64,000 bases of DNA from Anticarsia gemmatalis. Taxonomy: Eukaryota; Arthropoda; Insecta; Lepidoptera; Erebidae. The stretch covers positions 2,108,001 to 2,172,000 of the forward strand of contig NC_134764.1 in assembly GCF_050436995.1 (NCBI RefSeq). Direction: 5' to 3'. Shown here piece after piece: positions 25,899 through 36,400 of this stretch (position 1 is its first letter; the number at the start of each line of letters is the position of its first letter). Under the pieces are notes generated by a model. It saw only the letters and a list, made by a program, of their open reading frames with translations. It did not search any database and was not told the DNA's origin. Both the position numbers and the translations under genes were made by a program.

Positions 25899-26060
25899 TA
25901 TCACGTATTTGATCTCAGTTGACAACTAGCGTACGTCAAATTGATGGGCACTATTCAGTACATTGCCGCTTTCACGTAACGTGTTAATCACTGTTATCTA
26001 AGAGAGAAAACAATGAACAGCATAGTGGCTTTTAAATAGTTGTAAACTGATTTACGTGAT
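25899..26060. mobile_element. MITE, TATCACGTAT family
   Basis: The left end reads TATCACGTATTTGATCTCAG and the right end ACTGATTTACGTGAT, an imperfect inverted pair. The interior aligns with the copy at 55841, sharing TACATTGCC.CTTT, CGTAAC.TGTT, AATCACT and GCATAGTG. About 162 bp, non-coding. TA at the borders suggests a Tc1/mariner-type derivative. Confidence 0.7.
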
Positions 26061-27027
26061 CTGGAAGTATCACGGTCACATAAATAACATGCTATCATGA
26101 CTGATATACACAATATTTTGCCTTAGTTAAAAAAAATAATAAAGAAACAAACATACAAAAATAAACTAACTAAAAAATATATTGTAACAGAAATTTTCAC
26201 CCATACATTTCTTCATTTCGTTTCATACTGCTGCATAAGTTTATCATAAACTTTTTTCTATCCAGTTAAAATGAGGTTAACACAAGATAAACATAATGAC
26301 AAACACTCATAATTAGTAGCAATTACACGCATTGCTTGTTTCATTGTACGCAAACACCGATAAAAAAACACAACCTACATTGTAGAATGCGATACTATTC
26401 GAACTATGATAATATTGGCATTGGCATCTAATAGCACTGCCGTCATCGTGGTACGATTTCCTGTTATGAATTGAGCCATCAGAAACATCTTAAGTGTGGC
26501 GGGATATGGGATAAGTAGCATAGAAATATGGCCCAACAACTTAGTAGAATGTATGTAAGGTTCGCATTTGACGGAGGTATACAGGATTTTGAATTGTAAA
26601 TATCAGTGACTCGTAGGCTGATATAGCGGACGGATTGCTGCAGTTTATTTATTTGAGACACACATAGGATTGTTAACTTGATTATCTAAAATATACATGT
26701 CATGGCTCTCTACTAAGTTGCCGGACTATAGGATTTCTAGTAGAACTTCTATTAAAGCTGGGAGAAAACTGGCGATAAGGAATATAACCCTGCGAATTAT
26801 AGTTATGTTATTATATACATACAAGTATAGGCTTGTTTAGTTGCGATACAGGGGTCCATTGTTGAAATCTTATCTTCTACAATAGTAACAAAGCTCAAGT
26901 CCTTCAAAAGCTTTCAAGGATAGGTATAGTGCCTCTCCAAGATTGCTAGTGGGGACCCAACCAACTCGATCAATTTATTAGCATAATGCATACCCCGATC
27001 AAAACAAGCTGTGAGTTTTAAATGAGT

Positions 27028-27170
27028 AACTCCCGGTTTCCGAGTACATTTAGCGGTAGTTTATCAATTCAATAGCGTTTTATTATATGAGTTTTAACGC
27101 TATTGAATATCTATTTCCATTTAGCGGTAGGTTATCTAAACTACCGCTAAATGTACCTCAGAAGTCGGGA
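27028..27170. mobile_element. Palindromic hairpin element with nested palindrome
   Basis: The outer arms CTCCCGG...CGAGTACATTTAGCGGTAG and CTACCGCTAAATGTACCTC...CGGGA are inverted copies. Inside, TTCAATAGCG and CGCTATTGAA form a second inverted pair, and an extra CATTTAGCGGTAGG piece lies between them. The strand could fold almost end to end. It has no coding capacity and is probably a palindromic MITE with an internal partial duplication. Confidence 0.75.
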
Positions 27171-28565
27171 ATAAGTATAGTACCATAGTAGTAGCCTCAT
27201 TTCGCCTGTGGTGTTATAACTAAATTCAACTATAAAAACAAATTCCCTTATAACAAACTACATAATATAGTTTTGTTAAACATTCCATCTTTATAGCTGT
27301 CTCAATAAACTAAAGTGTATAAGTGAGGCTACCTTTACTTATTAGAACGTCTATTGACATTTGAGATGTCAGTGACTGTCTACATCATGTAATCAAATGT
27401 AACTACACACTTAACTGTACATCGGTCTTTGCTCTTTACGCCACACACACGTGATCGTTGTGTTGTTATTTCACAAGATATTTGCATGAAAGTATTATTA
27501 TCCTTGTCTGTAATAAATGTATTGGTAGAGTAGGTTTCGAAATTTTAAAACGGTGTTGTACTTTGCCCAACATGCAACGATATCATTCGAAAGTTTGAGA
27601 CGACCAAAACAAAAATTATCTTTCATTATTTATTATTATTGCACTCTTTAAACCTGGACTTTTATTACTATTGATGCAATGACGCAATGTTTCCGACATG
27701 GATCCCGCAAAATACTAAACGATATTAAATGTTTGTTACATTAATATTCAAAAGCATATAACACGAAAGATATGAACCACTATTTTACGGAAAAATATCT
27801 CCAGAGAATTGTGAATAATAGCCATCTTTGGTTTTTATAAACGAACTAAAGTTATGAGGATAGTAATGCGTTGGTGGAACTCGTACGTAATTTCCGCCAT
27901 CATAAAACCATCCAAAAGTAAAACCACATCAAAATATCTAAAAGGCAGACTATACAATTAATTTCCTTAAAAATAATTACTTAGATCCATTTGCAGCGAT
28001 TCAAATTCAACATGGATACGAAATCACAATCAAAATAAACGTTTTACGAAGTAGGAAGTTTATTTTTATTTTTTAATTGGACTCGCTGTTGAACAGCGTT
28101 TGCAAGTGCAAGGTCAAAGTTGATGGCCAGTGACAAGAAATACGGCTAAATGCGACTTTCACGGGTGGAAAAAAATGTTGTTGTTTGTGGTGAAAAACGG
28201 TGACACTATTTAAGGTGATAGTCGATGAGTTAGATCCACAGTTAAAAAATTAATTCTAGCGTGAGTTTTTGCATGTGTGTAGCGTTTCTAAGATGTGATA
28301 AAAAAAAAGAAGATTGCAGACGCTTATTTTTTTAAATCTCTATGTTTATTCGTCTTTACTCTCTATACATAAGCAATATTAGCAGTTACGGATCAGTTTA
28401 TTAATTTCCTAATATAATCTTTTCTTCCATGTGGTATACCCAAATCTACCATGAGCTTGCCAAAGAATATACAAATAAAAGAGATTTATCTTATAAAAAT
28501 TAATGTATATCAATGTTTTAAATGTAAGGTTTACCTATTGTTAGTTCATAAGTACGTATTATTAA

Positions 28566-28640
28566 AAAAAAAACGATTAATGTCCCACTGCTGGGCAAGG
28601 GTCTCTTCCACCAATGAGGGAAGAGTTAGGCCTTGATACC
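28566..28640 (+). repeat. Dispersed repeat fragment (CCCACTGCTGGGCA type)
   Basis: GTCCCACTGCTGGGCAAGGG, then TCTCTTCC, AATGAGGGAAGAGTTAGGCC and TTGATA. The same phrase, more eroded, appears at 49395-49452, 51894-51950 and about 54852-54890. I read it as a fragment of a common moth repeat; its complete form is not in this window. Confidence 0.55.
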
Positions 28641-30084
28641 GTTTTAAAGAAAAGAATACAGCATACAACTTTTTGTGACTAATAAGACATCAATCGTTAA
28701 CCTAGTAACATTACTAACTACACTTCACAAAAATCAATTCTCAAACCATTTTACCTTATCCATCACTCATTTACACCCAGATTCCTTCAACCTTATCTCA
28801 GATCGTCTAATGATTTTCCAAGAGCTCATTATGACTTATTATTTAGCGGATTTGTGGCTTGTCGTGTTGTCAAACACAATGCAAGCACGCGACATCAAGT
28901 CCATTTAATTACGTAACTCATTGTTGTCATTGTGGGTCATTGTTATATTTTTATTATCCAAATATAGGTCTCCGTGACACTTTAATGGCGACACAAATCT
29001 GTTTTGAGGTTATTTTTAGATTTTTGTTATGGTTTTGTATGACAATAGGGATTGTTGAACATAGATGTGTTTATATTTGAATTTTCAATTTGTACTGCAT
29101 TCGATAGCACGATCGAAATAATCGTAAAGTAATAGAGTTAGAAAATATTATAATTTTTATTGGACCTTATTTTTTATAAGTTTAACTATAGTAAAAATGT
29201 GACGTTTTCATTAAAAGTATATGTTCTTTATTTTAAATAATATAAAATTATCTCCAGACCTAATTCTAGTAAACAAGCTCATTTCAAATGTTCTGATCCG
29301 ACGCTCTTTATAAAGCATAACCCGAAAAACGATAAAATACTAATGGTCACAATTATAATTCAATAAACAAATTATTATATACATTTATGACACAACATCC
29401 GTACCCTTTAATTAGTAGACTAATAACCAGTAGCCATAAAACCTAGGCCGGATATCCCACCAACCTCATTTCTACAACATGTTTGACACATGTTATATCG
29501 TAAGAACATTAAAAAACCGATATTAAATGTCAAAATCAATACTTGATTTAGGTCAAATGTTGAAACTTTCAATTACTAACTCAAACGCTAGTTACAAAAG
29601 AGGGAGAGCCTTAGGACAAGAGTTAACAAGTAACTCAGTGGCCATTATTTTGACATTGCCAAGAAAATTTAAATGCAATAATAATAATTGATCATAATAT
29701 ATATCAAAAGCTGTTAACAAACAAAGATGTAGACTAAATGTCACTTATGTCATTTATGTTAAAACGATTTATTTATTATGGTACCAAAAACAGAACCAAA
29801 TGCAATTTGGAGATTTCCTAATACGTGTACGATTATTACTTGAATGCAACATGGTACATTTTATTAGTCACTGATCATACAGCATGTGAGGTAGCAGGTA
29901 TAATCCCAAGACCTTCCACACGTTACCATATCCTTTACTTGTCACATAAGTCAGGTGTTTCCGCCGCTAAACAACGCTGATTTAATATTATTACTAATAC
30001 ATACTTCACCTTTGAGGTAACACCGACAAATCGTTAATTGAAACTCAGGTAACTAAGGCGATAGATAGATAGATTTCCTACCAT
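28641..30084. other. Gene-free AT-rich stretch
   Basis: No gene, RNA gene or recognised repeat. The 73- to 77-codon frames at 28675-29080 lack any domain. Confidence 0.4.
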
Positions 30085-30160
30085 CGTAGATTTATTAGTT
30101 GTCGAGAAATTTTGTTTGTAAAACTGATCAGCGCTCCTAGCGGAGTTTGCATAAACTAAT
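30085..30160 (+). repeat. Fragment of the 9427-type MITE
   Basis: GTCGAGAAATTTTGTTTGTA and CTGATCAGCGCTCCTAGCGG match the interior of the MITE at 9427. Terminal inverted repeats are not preserved. Confidence 0.5.
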
Positions 30161-30418
30161 TTTGTGAAGCACGAATTTGAAGCAAACTTTCTTCTTTCCT
30201 GTAATCGTTATTACTTAGTTCTTACGCTATCCATTCTATTACTTAACACAATGGGCAAAAATAAAATCAATATGCTTGAAATTTTACATTTCTTTTTAAC
30301 AAATACATAACTACATACGGCAGTTAAAAACGAACATTTATTTTAACTTTGATTGCTTGAAGTTTCGGCGCAAATAATACCGACCGCGCTCTACTGGCTG
30401 ACATATTTGCGACAGATA

Positions 30419-30835
30419 CTAGCTGACCCGCGCAACTTCGCTTGCGTCACATAAGAGAGAATGGGTCAGAATTTTCCACGTTTTTGTAACACTTTTTACT
30501 GTTACTCTGCTCCTATTGGTCATAGCGTGATGATATAAAATATGCTCTTTTTTCACGAAAAATATTCTCAAAATTATTTATATCTCTTAATAATATAAGG
30601 AAATCGCGCTAAGGCATATCCGCCATTAAAACAGTTGCCATGACAACGGAATTTTGTTAATTCAGTGTCATTATAATATTGAATATTCGCAACTTCGTTC
30701 GCTACCTGAATTTTCCCGGGAAATGCGTCATTTTCCCGGGGTAAAAAGTAGCCTATGTCCTTTCTCGGGTATCAAAATATCTCCATACCAAATTTCATGC
30801 AAATTGGTTCAGTAGTTTAGGCGTGATTGAGTAGC

Positions 30836-30870
<35 letters not shown>

Positions 30871-30901
30871 GTTACTTTCGCATTTATAATATTAGTATGG
30901 A
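30419..30901 (-). mobile_element. Composite non-autonomous Helitron
   Basis: On the minus strand it runs from TCCATACTAATATTATAAAT to CTAG, flanked by A and T. The CTAG side, with CGCAACTTCGCTTGCG hairpin, equals family A for about 130 bp. The other side is a different sequence with CCATACCAAATTTCATGCAA on the plus strand and a (CAGA)9 microsatellite at 30835-30870. It contains a second internal GCAACTTCGTTCGC block, so it may be one Helitron inserted in, or captured by, another. Confidence 0.7.
30835..30870. repeat. (CAGA)9 microsatellite
   Basis: Thirty-six bases of perfect CAGA repeats inside the composite Helitron. Confidence 0.95.
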
Positions 30902-31589
30902 TATAAACAATTATCTATATCGCATAACTTAACCATACATTAATTCTTATAACTCGAGCAACGCAATTTATCATTGTATGCAACACATTGTACAGGGCGT
31001 GTGCATTTTTTAAGACAAAACTATGTCACGATCGTTACAGTTTAAGCCACATAAGGCCTAATTATTATAATTTGAGGTCGTTTGAAGCTAGAAATATTTG
31101 TTTTTGCACGTTATTGATTTCATCCGGTACAATTATCGTGGCTTATAGCCGTTTGATAGCAAAGCGTTTAATTTTAATGGTCTTAAGTGTAAATCAAACA
31201 TGCTTGAGTGTATGAAGAATTTTTATTTGTTCCGGAGGTTGATCCTTTACTGTATGTCACTTAAAAGGCTCTTTGGCCATATTTTAATTATAACAACTTG
31301 TCCCTTTATAATTTGAATACCTTTTAAATTATTTATTTGCGTTTATAATATAAACTTATATTTTTCTTTAATTCAATTTACAGTGATTATTGTCACGCGA
31401 AACAATACTCACTTGGAAAGATACTTTTGGATTACGTTAATAGGTTGTCCAAATTCCTGGAATTTCATGTAATCTAATTTGCACAAACACCTTTTAATTT
31501 CTCAGAAATATCTACATATTGGACCCACATGATCCGTTCTGAGAACTAAGGACATTTGTAAAATCCCATTGTTTAAAATAATTACACAA

Positions 31590-31660
31590 AAAGGTCTCTG
31601 CCTCTCACTGTGTGCAAAAGGCGTGATTCTATGTGTGTATGTAGATTTGTACAAAAATAA
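31590..31660 (+). repeat. SINE 3' tail fragment
   Basis: GGTCTCTGCCTCTCACTGTG, AAAAGGCGTGATTCTATG and a TGTGTATGTAG tail, from the GGCGTGA-tailed SINE family. It ends only about 35 bases before the splice acceptor of the MFS gene's first coding exon, so it lies just upstream of that gene's polypyrimidine tract. Confidence 0.6.
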
Positions 31661-31709
31661 CTATTAAATTAATGTATCTTTTTTGTTTTGTTTATAGAAA
31701 TAAATCAAG

Positions 31710-33377
31710 ATGTTCCACGGAGGCATTTGGGCTAAGCTGCAAGGCTTCTACAAGTGGTATGTGCTGGGCTTGGTGTCCATCGGCTACATCCTAGGAGAAC
31801 TCGGACATTATCTTATTGGTACGTATCACATTTTTATTTATAATCTGAAGATTTTATTTTATTTATTATCTAAAAGTATAATTTAAGTTTAAGACTTCGA
31901 CTAGCTAACGCTTGCGTCTCCGTTTATTTGGAACTCTACAAAAATTGTTGATCTCCCAATTCCAGCAAGTAGGGGAATTTAACAAGAAATTTTAATGTAA
32001 GTCATCAGCTATTTGGTGAATCACTGGTCACACAATGGTCATGAAAACTGGTTCAGCAGTTTAGCCGTGAAGGTGTAATAGATTTATAAGCTTTAGTCGT
32101 TCACCTCTTTAAGTTAATATTATAATATCTTATTTAGAAACTTCTGGGCAATATACAATCAGGAAGTTTAGTTAATAGTAAAATGTGGGTGTTTAATTTA
32201 CTTCTGAGTATCCATACAAAGACTACTACGACAAATTACGAGTTAAAATGACCAGTGAGTGACCACAATGACAAGAGCAAACGTTAGGAAAACCCAAAGT
32301 GACTTGAAGTTTCCGTTCAGTATGGAAATATTTATAAGTACTGCTCAGTATTTGCATATAACTTTGCCCATTAATAATAATCGATGTTTATGTCATTAAG
32401 TACTGACACTGTTGTGTTCCAAGAAAATATGCAGAAACAATAAATGGCCCTTTGTCGACTATTTTTATTGGCTAAAATATCGACTCTCGAATTCGATCCC
32501 AGTTTTCGAGTTTATGTCAAAATGGAACTTAATTTGAAAATAGCACGTGATCAGAAGTTGATCTAAATTAAGATATGACAAATGAAGCAACCTAATAAGG
32601 ATAAATTCAAAAATAGCGTTCAATCATGCGTTTGGTATTTACGATTACGATTTGACATAAGCTCGATTTAACACGATTGGAATCGAATACGAGTGTCGAT
32701 AGTAAGCTAGCAGGCTTCACGATCTACCAAGACGGTATTGAAGTCATCTTAAACTTAATAACAACGAAAATAAATAAAACTTATATGATAACAAAAAGTA
32801 TGTTACACTTTATCACGTTGAGTAATACTGGTTAATACTCCAATAACCTTAAAAATAATCAACAACAAGTAAAAATATTATCCACTTAGACACAAAGCTT
32901 TCCAAGTATGAATGATGGATATCTAAACACGTATCAATTTCTATTACATTATCATATAGAATACAAAACGTTTTACTACCTCTCGTATATATCTCTTTGT
33001 AAATGTTTCAGGCGGATACTGAAGGGTGCATGAATACATATTTTATTTCCTCGTGGCTTGCAAATTGTTGTTTTGTGTTGATCAAAGTTTGATATGAATA
33101 CAATGATACATACATACAAAAACTGCACGTTTGGCGCAGTGGTTTAAGCGGTCACCTCGCCGCAACAACCGTAGCGCCGCGTGTGGTGGGTTCGAATCCT
33201 ACCCGGGACAAATCTTTGTGTGATGAGCACGAGTATTTGTTCTGAGCCTGGTTGTTAATTTATCTATATAAGTTTGTATTTACAAGTATATAAGTAAGTT
33301 TATCAGTTATTTGGTTACCATAGTACAAGCTCTGCTTAGTTTGGAATCAAATGACCGTGTGTGAGTTGTCCAACAAT

Positions 33378-33416
<39 letters not shown>

Positions 33417-36400
33417 AAAAAATATATACAAAATTTCACGCTTGTTATACCCGAAGGGTTAGGCTGAGGTGTGGTTATTCATGGTGCTGAGTTTAAGGAT
33501 TTTTCTTTCTTTATCTTTGTAAATTACTTTTGTAGCATGTTTGTAGTTTTGTGCCTGGAGGTGAAACTAAAGGCAGAGAAAGATGGGTTTAACAGTCTTC
33601 AAATCAAAGTTGAACCGACTTCGACTGTCATAGCCCTCCAACTTTGCGCGTATTTTAAAACATTGAGTAAGACTAACTTAGAAACATCGGTGATTCGCAG
33701 ATTTATTTAGCTAAAAGTGGCCTATTTGTTACAGCTTCTTTTTTTACACAGAAATATTCATTACTTATATTCTAGATAAACCATGCGTGCTCTATGCTCT
33801 CTACTAAGTTGTCGGACTATAAAATGTTGTTTCACAATAAGACCTGACGTCACATATTCCTTTAACCAACAAACACTTCAATGTACTGCCACCAGACATC
33901 AGGAACACAAAGAGCGTATCACTAGAAACTGGAGCAGTATTCCCAATAGAAGCTTTGTGAGCACCCAAACACGTAACAAAGATGCGGTCCGCGCTCCTTT
34001 ACTTATTCATGTTGGTATTTATACGTGGACCAGACATAGTGATGCAACAGATATCACTATCGTTGTATCTATACATATTTTTATTAGATGCTCAGAAAAT
34101 AAACGAAAGACATTGCTGTATAGAAATATTAATGTTTTCTAAAAACAATAGCAATTTAAAGAAACTGGTCAAGTGTGAGCCCGACTTGTGCACAGCCGTC
34201 ATACTATCATGGTTAATGAGATACAGCCTGTTGACAGACAGCGAAGTCTCAGTATTATGGTCCTGGTTTTACCCATTGGTTACGAAACCCTTATAACTAT
34301 ACTAGGCAGTGTGTATGAAAGCAGAAGATTCCAAACTAACTGTAAAAGTAGCTTTATACAACACATGACGTCACATATTCCTTTAACTAACAAACATTTC
34401 AATGTCCTGCCACCAGACTTCAGGAACACAAAGAGCGTATCACTAGAAACTGGAGCAGTATTCCCAATAGAAGCTTTGTGAGCACCCAAACACGTAACAA
34501 ACATGCGGTCCGCGCGCCCTTTACTTATTCATGTTGGTATTTATACGTGGACCAGACATAGTGACGTAAGAGAACGAAATATCGATGTATAGATATAGTC
34601 CATTGAAATGTTACAATTTGAGGGCCGAATATTGCATTTCTTAGAGGACGCAATTTTATTTTTGGAACATGTAGGGGGGGTCTATAGAAGCTTAACTTGA
34701 AGTTTGTGGGGTCGCCACTCTTGTCCCCCGGCCGCCATCTTGGAAAAGGGGGTGGAAACACTTTTTTCGCTATATCTCGGAAACTATGCGTCTTACAATA
34801 AAATTGTTTCGGAAGGCACGTTAAATTGTGGGTCCCGGCTGTCATTTTCAAAGATATTTGACAGTCGTTAACAGTACTCAGAAGCTTGAAAGTCTGACAA
34901 CCAGTCTTAACCAGGGGTATCGTTTTATATCCCAGGTAAATGGGTTGTGGATGTCAGATAGGCAGTCGCTCCATGTAAAATACTGGTATTCAGCTGCATC
35001 TGGTGAGACTGGAAGCCGACTCCAACATAGTTTGGAAAAAAGGCTAAGCTGATATGAATAAATTAAAAAAAAATAACTCAGACCAATCTTGTAGAGTATT
35101 TATCGAGAAAATTTTTGCCTTATATATTTTTTTTATTTCATTAATTAGAAACTCAGTAACAGCGCTCCGAAATAGACCGGATTTGGAAAGAAAATTTTTG
35201 TAAAAAAAAATTCACTATTTTGCTTATAACTTTTTTAATTGTTAATTTAGGACAAAAAGTTGTTAGACATATTTGTAGGCAAAATAATTTGTTACACATT
35301 ATGCTTTTACAATTTTATTGTAAGACGCATAGTTTCCGAGATATAGTGAAAAAAGTGTTTCTACCCCCTTTTCCAAGATGGCGGCCGGGGGACAAGAGTG
35401 GCGACCCCACAAACTTCAAGTTAAGCTTCTATTCTCTTCCAAAAATAAAATTGCGTCCTCTAATAAATGTAAATCTCATGTAACATTTCAATGGACTAAT
35501 ACTCGTACCTCAATGTTTCAGATACTCGGGAAACAAACGAAAATATCGCTGTTTTTAAAAAATATGTTTTTTTGTAACAGTAGTCACTTAAACTTTAACT
35601 GCCTCTGTGGCGCGGTCGGTAGTGTATGTGACTGCCGTGCGAGAGGTCTCGGGTTCGAATCCTGGGTCGGGCCAAAAAGTCTTTTCTGAGATTTTCTGTT
35701 AAGAATCTCTTAGAGATTGCCCGGAGTTGGGAAGTTGAGGTCGAAGACCTCCGTGCCTCGGAGAGCACGTAAAGCCGTCGGTCCTGCGCCTGACCTCGTC
35801 TCACTGGTCGTGTCGGATATCCGTCCCACCAAACTATGAGAGTGATGGAATAGAGAGTGTACTTGTGTATTGTGCACACACTTGGACACTATAAACAAAG
35901 TCCTGCACAGATGGCCAGTTTCAATGAAACTGACCGCCGTAGCCGTATATCGGCTAGGAGGACATTAGTCACTTAAAAAAACGGTCAAGTGTCAGTCGGA
36001 CTCGCGCGCTGCGGGTTTAATACCATCAACTGTCTTACTATCACGATGGATGAGATACAGCGTAATGACAGACAGACAGCGATGCCTCAGTAATAGGGTC
36101 CTGTATTTACCCTTTGGATACGGAACCCTAATAATTATACTACTAGGCAGTCCGAATCCAAACTAACAGTAAAAGTAGCTTTATGCAACACATATTTCAT
36201 ATACAACATTTCAATCTAGCCATCAGGTACACAAAAAGCGTATCGTATGTACATATGTAGCGAATTACCGATGCATTGTGTCCAAAAACATCTTTAAGAA
36301 AACATGTGTTGTTGATGTTTTTCAGTCTTTATTTTCGCTTGACTATTGATTTTAGCAGTACCTAATAAATTAAAAATACAAATGCTTTGATAAATTTTTG

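Noticed and set aside
30835..30870. Possible CRISPR-like or satellite array
   Set aside because: It is a simple four-base microsatellite with no spacers. No array of spaced direct repeats exists in the window.
33125..33210. Possible tRNA gene
   Set aside because: A and B boxes are good, but no acceptor stem closes and the sequence continues into a SINE body with poly(A).
33783..34481. Overlapping plus-strand frames of 119, 104 and 97 codons
   Set aside because: They lie in duplicated repeat A-B sequence, which also occurs broken at 35985-36260. There is no recognisable domain, and no splice or codon-bias support.
34525..34851. Minus-strand frame of 108 codons and the matching plus frame at 35220-35483
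   Set aside because: They read the two inverted arms of the fold-back element. The same peptide-like sequence appears twice only because the arms are inverted copies.
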